Assembly (NCBI RefSeq): GCF_036884655.1 | Contig: NC_088339.1 | Span: forward strand, 29,721,001-29,785,000 | Source: Musa acuminata AAA Group | Taxonomy: Eukaryota > Streptophyta > Magnoliopsida > Zingiberales > Musaceae | Direction of reading: 5' to 3' | DNA length: 64,000 nucleotides | Part shown: in pieces, positions 10,538-21,674 of the stretch | Layout: every line of letters begins with the position of its first letter | How positions within the stretch are numbered: position 1 is the stretch's first letter | Notes under the pieces: generated by a model | Database searches by the model: none | Told to the model about the DNA's origin: nothing | The model's input: the letters and a program-made list of their open reading frames with translations, nothing else | Translations under genes and position numbers: made by a program

Positions 10538-12997
10538 GACACTCAGCGCAAACCCTAAAGGCCGAAAACCTTAGATTTTTCGTGAGCTTTATAGGAAAGA
10601 AAGGGATATAAACGAGCATGTTGTCGGCAGATCAATTGGCTATGGATGCATGAACATATAGCTATATAACTTTCCTGTCATTTCTAGTTAACCTCATTCA
10701 TCGGAAAGGAGTTAACCCAACCGATAAAGTTCAACTCAAATTGCGTGCAGCATTTTTTGCAGTTCACGTGATCATGGATGTGATTGTTTGTGAGGCATTC
10801 TATCAAACAATCTATAGAAGACTGCATGTACTGATGCAGATAATTGCATGGTAAACTTGTTGATGGAACTAGTCATTTGCAACTCGGTAATGATTACAGA
10901 AAGGTTGATGAAAACAATGATGCAAAAGGCTTCACGTGAGGATCCACAAGGGCCATGCATGCAAAGCCTGCATGATAGAATTACGTAGCTGGATATAGGT
11001 ATGGGCGATGTGGTTCCCTCCCGGCCATGGACACATGAATGCCACAGGGATTCACGAGAACCCTGACTGGAGGGAGAAAGCAAGAGAAAGGATCAGACCA
11101 GTCACAAAAAGTTCGAGGAGATGAAGAGCTTTCCTACGGTGAACTTGGACTCCATGGTCTAAAAGGGTCAATGAATTTAAGAGCAGGTCCTCGTTACTTC
11201 AGGCAGCAGGTGTTTCTTTATGAAGCTATCACTTGAGATCTGAGGATTCTTTCTGATGTAAAAGCTCATATCCACAGAAAGAAATCACATGTCTGGTCTT
11301 GCTAAATCTTTTGCTTTAGTTGTTGTTCACGCAACCCTCATGTTGTGAAGTACCAAAGCTTCAACGATAGGTAGAAGGAGGATCTTCTGCTCTGATCAAC
11401 CACACTTATATGTACTTGTTTGCTGCTCCATGGCTTGTGAAACACAAGAAAGAGTAGAGGCATACATGCTTTCAGAAAAGTTCATGCGGTAAACCTGTTT
11501 GATACGACGATATTTAAGACACAGACAGGTCTCTTTCTGATGCAAACTGCAGGTTGGGCTACACATAACATGTGGTCACAGGTCTAAGCATGGCAATGTT
11601 GAGATCATCCTCCACCTTACCTTCTCTCTAGCTGAAAACTCACATTAATGTTCGACAGCTTACATTAACCAATTCATGAAATCATTTGAAGCTCCTTAGA
11701 GCACTAGCACTGCGGGCTCCATTCCATGGCCTCCTTCACCATGAACATGCCTCATGTTAGATATCATTGCAGCTAGATTTATATGTCAAGCATCTGAAGG
11801 AGCATGGAACTCAAATCTCAATAGAAAGGAAGAAGCTGGTGAGGTTGGATATACAACAAGCTAAAATATCTCTGTCTCAAGCTCATCGATGAAACACCGA
11901 AAAAATCCAGAGAAATATATTACTTCAAGACTCTTTATGACAAAGGTATGCTATGCTCATCGGAGTACAGAACTTGACCCAACTCCATAGGCCATAATTC
12001 CTTCCAAATACAGGAAGATTTAGAAGCTTATAAGGATCATAGTTGAGCTTATTACATTGTTGTTATTGACAGCATCATATCATATGCAGTTTGCAAACTT
12101 AAAAGTGACGCACAATTACTGACTTAGATGGACTTAAAGAGTTTACTATCTAAACCCAAGACTGGGCTTAAAGTTGGGCCCATCCAAACAACTAGTAGTG
12201 GGCCATTTCTCTTATAACTTCCACGGTCTATATGATGTTCTTGTGGTGATGTGACGTGTTCAATGGGTTCGCCTCATATGAAGCTAAACGCAATTATTCA
12301 TGATATCGGTGTCTCCGTATGGCCACAGAACAGGAAGTCGAGTCCGTCCGCTGTCGCATTGTTGGAGTGGAACCCAGGAATGGAAGCCGACCATTCTTTG
12401 CCGCGTCATTCCGCGGGCTCCACTGTAGTTGTGGGGGTGCGTGCACGGTGCCAGGAAAACTTCAGATGCTTCGTGCCGTCAGTTTGCGATTCTAGATTGT
12501 TCCTTGCTTCGCAGAACGGAAACACCAAAACAAAAACGTTTTTCCCGGTCCTCCGAACCGCGCTTCTCTTACGCTTTCGTGATCCACTCGCTACGTACCT
12601 TCATTCCGGTGGCGGAATAAGGGGTGGCTCCATTCCGGGACCCACTCGCGGTGGTCTGGTGGCCCACGTGGTATGGTGGATCAAGTAGTTCTGTTTCCGT
12701 TTTCTACTGTTTTCTACGGTTATATTTGCTGCGGCAGCAGGAGGACGAGGAACTCAAGATCGTTGGAAATTCCTTGGCTTCTCGATCGATCTCTTCGCCA
12801 ATCCGACGCGGTTGAAGCCGGAAATCTCCACCATTTCCCCTGGTCTCGGCCACAATCGCCGATCGCCGCGGGAATCCGTCCTCGCCCTCGTTGAATTTGT
12901 CCCTTTCGTTTTGATTCTAATCACCTCCATGGAGCTTGGTTTTGGACCATCCGATAGGGTCCCAGAGTTTCCCGAGATAGGATTGGCTGTGTGACCG
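10538..12997. other. Intergenic region between DUF1677 and kinase genes
   Basis: No convincing coding sequence. The left part is the upstream flank of the DUF1677 gene. From about 12250 GC content rises toward the kinase gene. The 12250-12997 stretch has several open frames on both strands, but none shows a known domain, and it most likely contains the kinase promoter and 5' leader. Confidence 0.5.
12663..12671 (+). promoter_or_regulatory. G-box (CCCACGTGG) upstream of kinase gene
   Basis: A perfect palindromic CACGTG core in the context CCCACGTGG lies about 330 bases before the putative canonical ATG at 12998. G-boxes bind bZIP and bHLH (including PIF) factors. The link to this gene is positional only. 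Confidence 0.45.
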
Positions 12998-13229
12998 ATG
13001 CCGGAGCTGCGTAGCGGGCCGCAAAGAGGCCCGGTGCAGCAGAATCCGGTAGTCAAGGCCGTCCGTGGGGGCTGCCGACGCCACGACAAGGAGGAGAGAA
13101 GGGGAGGCGGCGAGGAACCTTGAAGAGGCCTGCCGAAAGGGAGGAAGGCGTCGGTTTGACCGAAGGTGGACAGAAGGTCGAGGAATTGGGCTGGGAAGAG
13201 AAAAGGAAGAAGGAGGTGGGGTGAACGGG
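12998..13229 (+). pseudogene. Frame-disrupted N-terminal coding segment of the MLK kinase
   Basis: An ATG at 12998 opens a frame reading MPELRSGPQRGPVQQNPV. MPELRSG is the N-terminus that I recall for MUT9-like/EL1 kinases. The frame ends at a TGA at 13121-13123. The frame that runs into the kinase (open from about 13053 to 13316) is offset by one base and has no ATG before 13230. The two frames would join if the GGGGG run at 13066-13070 had one G fewer. The joined protein would gain about 77 residues, rich in Arg and Glu, before the ATG at 13230. This is either a real frameshift allele, an assembly error at a homopolymer, or an unrecognised splicing arrangement. The segment is therefore shown separately from the intact CDS. 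Confidence 0.55.
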
Positions 13230-16200
13230 ATGGATGAATTTATGATTGGCGGAAGGAACGCTGACAAGCTCCCTGGTGCTGATGACGATGGAAGCACGGC
13301 GCCTCTACCGGAAAAGGTTGGTATTTGTTCGCTTATTTTTACTTCTGTCGATAATTTCTTGCCAGGAATTGCAAGTGAGGACATCTTCCATCGATATCGC
13401 AAACCTGAATAGGTGAGATCCTTGAAAATTACTTTTCATTTGTGTACTTGCTTCTGTGGTGATGTTGTTTTGACAATCTATTCATGAAATGGGAGATCAG
13501 CAAAAATTTGGAAAGACAATAAGAAGAATAATTGTTAATTGGATTTCATCCCCTGTTTCAAACTAAGGAAACCAAGTAACCCAGAGAATTCTAAGGCAAT
13601 AGAGAAGCTAAGTGACGAATCTTCTTCTTGTCTTTGCTTATACAATGAAGTGGAGAGATGGCAATATGTACTAGCATGTCCAAATTCAGTGGCATGAACA
13701 ATATTCTTGGAGCCCTTTAATAAATCTTGGTTTGTCACTTTGATGAGGCCAGGAAGTTGCTTTCCTGTCTGGCAATCCAGAGTTCTTTAGCATACATTGG
13801 ATAGGCTCTGCAAGATGATTTGTTGAAGATGATGCAATGACCCCAAGCATAATTCATACTACCCAGCAACTGAGGATGTTTGCACTGGGCAAAAGGACCT
13901 AGGGCTTAGGTTATGAGGTTTGAAAAAAATGACAGGAAATGCAATTGAGAATTATATCAGTCATCTCGTCAAGATGAGTAACCAGAAGGGAGGGTGTTCG
14001 ATATAACTCTGTTGTAACACTCATAATTCTTTTTAGTGCTTTCAAAGCTTTTAAATTTTCTCAGACTTATGCCAATTGTAAAGTAATTAGTTGCTTTTAG
14101 TTTACTTCATTTATATCTGCCAGTTACTAAAACTTTGCTATGATAGGATGAAAGGGAAAAAAAAGGTTTATTAAAATTAAGTAGCATCAGTTAAAGGCTT
14201 ATTAAAATAAAGCAGTATCAGTTAACTGGGGAAAACATGTTATGTATAATCCTTGATTTCTGATGTCACATGTCCCTTTTGTTTACTAAATGAAAAACTT
14301 TTGCCTTTTGGCTTCAACAAGGTAATATTACCTTTTAAGCATCATAAAGAACAAGGAGAATTTTAAACCACTCACAAATGTTGTAAATATTTATGGTTTC
14401 TACAACACTAATTTGCATATGCATTTGATTTCTTTGCTGCAGGTCCAGATTGGCAATTCGCCAGTGTACAGAATTGAAAGGAAGCTTGGGAAGGGTGGAT
14501 TTGGACAGGTATATGTTGGCCGACGAACTTCTGTTACTAATGCAGATGATAGAGCTACCAGTTCCAATGCATTAGAGGTGATGCATATTGTTCATTATTG
14601 TTATTTAATTGGTTGATGCTTATTGTTCATTATGGTTATTTAATTTACTTTGCAACTGATTCCTATCTGTTCCTCTAGGGAAATTTGTCATGTGAACATG
14701 ATTAAAGTCTATATATCTTCTTTCTCCTCAGGTGGCAGTGAAATTCGAGCATCGAAGCAGCAAAGGATGTAACTATGGACCTCCATATGAATGGCAGGTT
14801 TACAAGTGAGTTGTGCTTCATTAGTTTATGACTCTAATTTTCGTTTGATTTTATAGTTTTCAACCCTTATTATGTTTCATGGGTGCAGCACGCTTGGTGG
14901 CATTCATGGTATTCCACGAGTCCATTACAAAGGCCGTCAAGGTGACTACTATATCATGGTAATGGACTAGCTTCTCTATGAATTTACTTGAAATAATTAA
15001 TTTGAAAGAATGGCAATATCTGTTTGCCCCCATTACTCTCTGATATTCTATGATCATACTTTGAAATCTATAGGTTATGGATATGCTTGGGCCAAGTCTA
15101 TGGGATGTGTGGAATAACAATTCTCATACGTAAGTATCCTCACTGTGCATACTGCATTTTGTGGCTTACCATCTCCTAATAGATTTGGTGGTTCATACTT
15201 TCCCTTGATTTGTGCAGCATGTCCATCGAAATGGTTGCATGCATTGCTATCGAAGCAATTTCCATTCTTGAGAAGATGCACCCTAAAGGGTAGGTCCTTT
15301 TTTTGGTTCCATGATTTCAGGTGTTCAGAAGAATTATTTTCTTGCATCTTTCTTTTTTAATGTTGCTTGGTGTTCTTTGATATGCTGCCAACATTTGCTT
15401 ATAAACCACTGTTTGTATCAGATATGTGCATGGGGACATAAAGCCTGAAAACTTTTTGCTTGGCCCTCCTGGTACTCCTGAAGAGAAGAAGCTTTTTCTT
15501 GTTGATCTTGGATTAGGTGCTTACTACTATGCTCGAGCAACAGACGTGATGTTTCAAATGAATTTGATATAGAACTTTAGATACTCCTAGTTATTCCATA
15601 TCTCCATTGATTTACCATTTTTCGCTGTCAATATCAGCCACTAGGTGGAAGGATAGTGCTACAGGGCAGCATGTTGAGTATGACCAGAGACCTGACGTTT
15701 TCAGGTAACTTAATGAGTAATGACATTTGTATTCTTTCTTTCTTCCTTAAAAATAAATAGTTAAGCTTTTAATGTCTTTCTGTTTAGTTGTTGAAAAATG
15801 GCATTTTTGCCTCATCTTTCTAAATATTTCAGGGGCACTGTCCGTTATGCTAGCGCGCACGCACACCTTGGAAGAATTGGGAGCAGGAGAGATGACTTGG
15901 AATCTCTTGCTTATACACTTGTTTTTCTTCTGCGTGGCCGTCTACCTTGGCAAGGGTTCCAGGTCTAGCTGTTTGAATTGTATCATAGTTTGCGAAAAAT
16001 TTTTTTCTCATTTGTGCTTATGCTTATCCATTTTTTCCTGCTTGTAGGGTGAGAACAAAGGCTTTCTTGTCTGTAAGAAAAAGATGGCCACCTCCCCAGA
16101 ATCCTTGTGTTCTTTTTGCCCACATCCATTCAGACAATTTGTTGAGTATGTTGTGAACTTAAAGTTTGATGAAGAACCTAATTACACGAGGTGCATTTCA

Positions 16201-17666
16201 CTGTTTGATGGATTAGTAGGCCCAAGTCCAGATATCAGGCCTATCAATACCAATGGTGCTCAGAAGGTAGTAGATGACCTTTACATGTCTTTCGAATTTC
16301 CTTTGTATAATGAAATCAACTAATTCCAGCTAATCTATGTGCAATTCTATATAAAGCTTGTCCATCAGGTTGGTCAAAAGAGAGGTCGACTCATGATGGA
16401 AGAAACAGATGAACAACCAAAGAAGAAAGTACGGATGGGAATGCCAGCAACACAATGGATAAGTGTCTACAATGCCAAGCGACCTATGAAGCAAAGGTGC
16501 AAGTTATATATGTTGTGCAATACTAGAAATTACTCAAAAGGATGAAGCAATTTATATCACATCTCTGATATTGCAGATATCACTACAATGTTGCTGATGC
16601 AAGGATTGCACAACATATTCAGAAAGGAAATGAAGATGGTTTGTTCGTTAATTCTGTTGCCTCTTGCACAAATCTATGGGCATTGATTATGGATGCTGGC
16701 ACTGGTTTTACCACCCAGGTTTATGAACTTTCACCATTGTTTCTTCACAAAGTGAGTTTTCTGACACATTATGCAATTCTATTTTATTTGTTATTATATA
16801 CAGATATACAAGTGCCTTTTTTTGTCTTTAGTGTCGGAGATAATTTTGAGCTACAACTTGCAAATACTTGCATAAAGTTTCTCACAAACAATTTTATTTC
16901 ACCTGGCAGGAGTGGATTATGGAGCAGTGGGAAAAAAACTACTATATCACCGCATTAGCTGGAGCAAACAATGGCAGCTCTTTGGTGGTTATGTCCAGAG
17001 GTAATTTCTTTCTTTTCCTTGTATGTCTAATCGTTCAACAACTTCTGCTGATATCTCTCAACTTTCTGATGGCATCGTCAGGTACACCATATGCACAACA
17101 ATCATATAAAGTCAGTGATTCATTTCCCTTCAAGTGGATAAACAAAAAATGGAAGGAGGGATTTTTTGTCACTGCAATGGCCACTGCAGGAACTAGATGG
17201 GCAGTTGTGATGTCACGAAATGCTGGCTTTTCAGATCAGGTCCTCATTTAAGAATTAGATTCAATTTTGAGGATTGCAATTGCCCTCTTGCTTTGAAGTT
17301 TCTGATGCAGTGATTCTTGTTTTGAATGACCAGGTTGTGGAGCTTGATTTCTTATACCCCAGCGAAGGAATACATCGAAGGTGGGACAGTGGTTATCGTA
17401 TTACTGCTACTGCTGCTACATGGGACCAGGCTGCATTTGTTTTGAGCATACCTAAAAGAAAACCTCCTGATGAAACACAAGAGACGTTAAGAACATCAGC
17501 TTTCCCCAGCCAGCATGTGAAGGTAACTTCATTAGCATCAGTCACTAGGACCATCTGCAATCTTTTGACTTCATTGATGTCGATTGATTGTATTGTTTGC
17601 TTGCAGGACAAGTGGGCTAAGAATCTCTACATATCATCTATTTGTTATGGAAGAACAGTTTCATGA
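13230..17666 (+). CDS. MUT9-like/EL1-type casein kinase 1 family Ser/Thr kinase
   Basis: Sixteen coding exons: 13230-13316, 14443-14577, 14732-14805, 14889-14958, 15074-15129, 15218-15289, 15422-15516, 15638-15704, 15833-15962, 16048-16266, 16369-16496, 16577-16751, 16910-17000, 17082-17239, 17334-17522, 17607-17666. They join in frame to 601 residues. The kinase domain has the Gly loop GKGGFGQV (about 45-52), catalytic Lys78 in [16 protein letters not shown] with Asp170, and DLG (193-195) in place of DFG. The substrate-loop region [15 protein letters not shown] is typical of CK1 kinases. A basic PKKKVRMG stretch could be a nuclear signal. The long conserved C-terminal half ([51 protein letters not shown]) defines the plant MLK/PPK group. 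Known members (rice EL1/Hd16, Arabidopsis MLK1-4) are nuclear kinases acting in flowering time, light signalling and histone H3 phosphorylation. The 13230 start gives a shorter N-terminus than usual; see the upstream segment. Confidence 0.93.
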
Positions 17667-18282
17667 ATCTTATCCAGAGGGTGGTATTTAAATCATTAAC
17701 TACTGGCTTTGAGGTGCATGCTGATCTGCAACCTTCTGTTAAATGTTGCTTCCCCCTCCCTCTCTTGCCAGCTACAGCCAACAAATGTTGTTGCTGCTGC
17801 CATTTGAGCTTTCAAATTGATTACTGGGTCTCTACGATTATTTCTCATTTGTACAGAAATTACTTCACGACAAATGCATGAATCCCAAAATTTTATGTTT
17901 TAGGCTGTAATTGTCAATCTTCACTACAGAGTACTTATCTTTTTAATGGGTACAGTTCTATCTTCGTTCCTGTATTTGTCATGATATACTTATTTTATAA
18001 GATACAGACAGATTGCATATCATAACATACATCATGCTCTTATTTGATTGTTGCTAAAACATTATTGTAGAACATGTAGTATAGCTAATTTCTCCTTTTC
18101 ACTTTCATAATGTCCTTTTTTTCACATTTTTCATCAAGATTTAAAATTAAAATTGGAGATGATAAAAAATTAGTTTTTTCCTTGATAATAATCAAATATT
18201 AATTTCTAATTCCATAAATGTAATTTGAAATGATGACATTGCATGAATGTTTTGAACCTCCCGAAAAAGACAATTGGGCTGT
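17667..18282. other. Intergenic spacer between kinase and eS24 genes
   Basis: An AT-rich spacer holding the kinase 3' UTR, with its 3' end not defined, followed by the eS24 promoter. No gene seen. Confidence 0.6.
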
Positions 18283-18377
18283 TGTGGCCCAATTAAGTTA
18301 TTGAGCCCATTAACATCATTATTAACCATAGGGCCTGCCTATATAAGCGGCATCACGTTATTTGCGATTAGGGTTTT
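18283..18377 (+). promoter_or_regulatory. Ribosomal-protein-type promoter: GGCCCA, TATA box, telo-box
   Basis: A GGCCCAATT motif (about 18287) and GAGCCCATT (about 18303) resemble site II elements. CTATATAAGC at 18340-18349 is a strong TATA box. ATTAGGGTTTT at about 18367-18377 is a telo-box in reverse orientation. Site II plus telo-box is the usual arrangement in plant ribosomal protein promoters, matching the gene that starts 60 bases downstream. Confidence 0.75.
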
Positions 18378-18437
18378 CTGGGTTGCAGCCACCTCGCGTT
18401 CTCCAGCTCCGTCGCCGCTCGTTGTGGAGAGGAGAAA

Positions 18438-20869
18438 ATGGCGGACACGAAGGCTGTCACGATTCGAACAAGGAAGTTTATGACCAATCGTCTCCTCTCC
18501 AGGAAGCAATTCGTCGGTCCATCAACCCATACCTTCTCCTTGTCTACGAGATTCCGTACAAAAGTGCCATATTTTTCGGTATCCTATCTTGATCTTTCTT
18601 TGATCGGTTTCAGGTCATCGACGTGCTTCACCCTGGGCGCGCCAATGTATCCAAGGTATGCGATATTTCGATGTGACGCCTCGAATTTGTGGTGTGGAAT
18701 CGGTTTGGGCTTGGTCGCGAGTTTGTTTGTTCTGAGCTTGGTGATGGTGCAGGCGGAGTTAAAGGAGAAGCTTGCGAAGCTGTACGAAGTGAGGGATCTC
18801 GACACCATCTTTGTGTTCAAGTTCCGGACGCACTTTGGAGGAGGAAAGTCGACGGGCTTCGGTTTGATCTATGACACCGTGGAGAACGCCAAGAAGTATG
18901 AACCTAAGTATCGGTTAATTAGGGTATGCCTCCATCTCTCGGCACCGTGCCCTCGTAAAGTTATTTGAATTGCTTCCTTAACCTTGGTTGCTTTTTAATA
19001 GACTATTTATACTTAATACTTAGTTTGTTTCTCCTTCTCATTAGCTTTAATCATCTCGAGGACCCTTTATATTGTTAATCTGGTTTTTCTTGTGTGTTCC
19101 CAAGTTTAGAAATCATGTCCTAAACATTTTGTAGAAATGTCAGTGGACTGGTTGTAGCAGATTTTAAGATATGAAACTTGTGTTATCTTTCTATCAGTAG
19201 GCACCTAATGTTGTTTTGTTTTTCTTGGTTGGGTTTCTGTGGAGAGTAGTGAATTCCATAGACTATAAGGGTTTGTTTGGTTGTCAGTGAATGACCCAAC
19301 TGACGTGCAGCTATTAAAGAAGTCACAGCTTACATGATTTGATGAAGTTGCTGCAAAATTGAGGAAATGGAGTTTAAAAAGTGGAAAAATACTTTTTGAC
19401 TTTCTGGGGGAAGTTAAATTTTAAGAAGGGAGGAGGCGGAAGTTGCACACATCCCATGCTTACAACAGTGAAAACATTCTGAGTTTATTCTTTGCATCGG
19501 AGAGTGTTTGTTATATTGAAATACAAAGCAAAACATATGTGCATTACCTTTCATATTCTTTCTTGTCCGTCCTGTCATATTCTCTGTGCTCACCTGTTAT
19601 AATGCTTTCAATTTAGGTTTCTAAATCTTTGCTTCATAACTTTTTTTACTTTCTTAGCAAGACCGGAAATCATCATAATTAGGATTATCACAAGCTACAT
19701 CCAAGAAGTTGCTGGTTAGCCAGTGTTTGGCATAAGTTTGCTGCTTAATGAAGCATAAAATTGCCAACTTAAGTGAATGTATGACCAAGAGTGGTCACTG
19801 GTGGATTTAGTTGTTAAGATGGATTGCGTTGTTTTCCTTCCGAATACAGCTACTCACTTGGTCAGATTGCTTATCTAGATTTGTCTCCTCTCCTCTTGTT
19901 GGTGTTAAGAGTTTTTTTTTTTCTTAATGTGTGGTAGGAGCTTTTACGTGAAATTCGGAAAGTAATGCATGCACAATTAACCGGTATTCTAGGACCCTGA
20001 TAACGTCATTTTGTATTTTTTTTGAAATGCTCGTTCAAACTAAAAAATATGTGCTAGGCAAACTCATCTCAGTTGTATGGTGAATATGTCCTAACTAGTC
20101 AGAGAAGTACATTTTTCTGCTTTGAACTGACATAAAATTATTTAGAATAATTTATATCTGACACAGCTTTTAACTCGTGACTGAGCTTCATGTGCATTTT
20201 GTCCATTTAAAACTGTCACACTTCTTTAAATTTCTGTTTTTAGTTCCATGCTTCCATGACTTTTTACCATGAATACGAAATTTGACTGTGTACTGTCAAT
20301 TTGGCATCATGACAATTATAATACAACTACAACTATATGCTTTTCCAAAGTTGTTGGATTGTAAACATTCTTTGATTTGAGAAATCTGTACATTGTACAC
20401 TGAATAGACATTTTTAGAAGAGAAATTTTTTGTGTAACTTTGTTTTTACATTTTTTTTTCTTTGAAGATGGGAAAACCTATGGTGCTGGGACTTGCAAAT
20501 TAATCCTGTGTTTCTACTACGATTTATATTTTGTGTGGCAAATTTGAGAACTAATCTTGATCTGCATACTGTGTGTCGACAGAATGGGCTTGCAACAAAG
20601 GTAGAAAAATCGAGGAAGCAGATGAAGGAAAGGAAGAACAGGGCAAAGAAAGTTCGCGGTGTGAAGAAGGTGAATTATCCAATATTCTCTATCTTTTGGA
20701 ACATAAATTAGTTGCTGCTATCTATTTGACCAAACATTACACCTTTATATATGCAGTTGACTAGCAAGTAATATGCTCCATGTCTCATTAGAGATGCTAA
20801 CTGTTCATCTTACCCTTTATGTTTCAGACCAAAGCTGGAGATGCAGCCAAGGCTGGGAAGAAGAAGTGA
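18438..20869 (+). CDS. RPS24: 40S ribosomal protein eS24 (RPS24)
   Basis: Five exons: 18438-18512, 18614-18655, 18753-18923, 20583-20669, 20828-20869. They join in frame to 138 residues, the usual plant length. The protein starts [20 protein letters not shown] and continues with [53 protein letters not shown] and the basic tail [20 protein letters not shown], ending AAKAGKKK. This is a textbook eS24, a structural protein of the small ribosomal subunit in the cytosol. Intron 3 is 1659 bases, much longer than the others (about 100-160), and shows no coding content. The promoter has TATA, site II and telo-box elements consistent with co-regulated ribosomal protein genes. Confidence 0.97.
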
Positions 20870-21674
20870 ACCATTTAACAAGTTTTCCTTTTTGACTATG
20901 GTTTGGCTAGCGAACATCATATTCTAGGACGCAATCTAAGACGGTCATTTTAATTGAATTTACATTTTGTCAGTTGTTTCAGAAGGGTGAATTTGTATTT
21001 GGTATTGAGGTCAAAATATTCTGCTTGTTTAGACCTTTGTTACCTATCAAAATGTTAATCTCTCAATAATCAGGTAGTTTCAGCGTTGCTTATTTCAAGC
21101 TTATTGGATGAGTCGACAACGTGTCATTAATTTTCATCCAAATTTTTATGGAGCCTTCTCATTCATTTGTTGCAATCGATAGCCTTAAAAAGTAGAGAGT
21201 GCAATGAATTCACGCTCGACTGCGATTCCAAGGTCAGCTTGCAACAAAGCTTGCAATGCATTTGATCTATAATATCTCATCTTTGTGATGTGAAATGTGG
21301 GGTTAAACAGCACTGCTGCTTTCAAGATCTTACAAATAAGCAACCAAAGATGGCATTTGACCTCCTGTCGGCCTTTCGAAACAGAATCTAATCGATCTAT
21401 ATGACATAAAAGGATTGTTAACATACTATATCCGAACACTGAATTTACCACAACAGTCCATTGCTTTCTACACAAGCACGCTAGCCTTTGATCAATTAAG
21501 AGGCATGAAAATAAAGATTTGCTACAAAAAAACAAAAAGACTCCTACCGTTTGTGTGGGAATGCCCACTTTCATCATGACTGTAACTTGAAGCCTCTTAG
21601 TGTTCCTAGAATGTAATTTGTAGCATAATTTATTGAATCTAGTAAGACTTTGGGGATGAAATGCCCCATTGGTC
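20870..21674. other. Convergent intergenic spacer (eS24 / canopy gene)
   Basis: About 800 bases between two convergent stop codons, holding both 3' UTRs. A 166-residue minus-strand open frame (21185-21685) overlaps the 3' end of the canopy gene in another frame and shows no domain, so I do not treat it as a gene. Confidence 0.6.
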
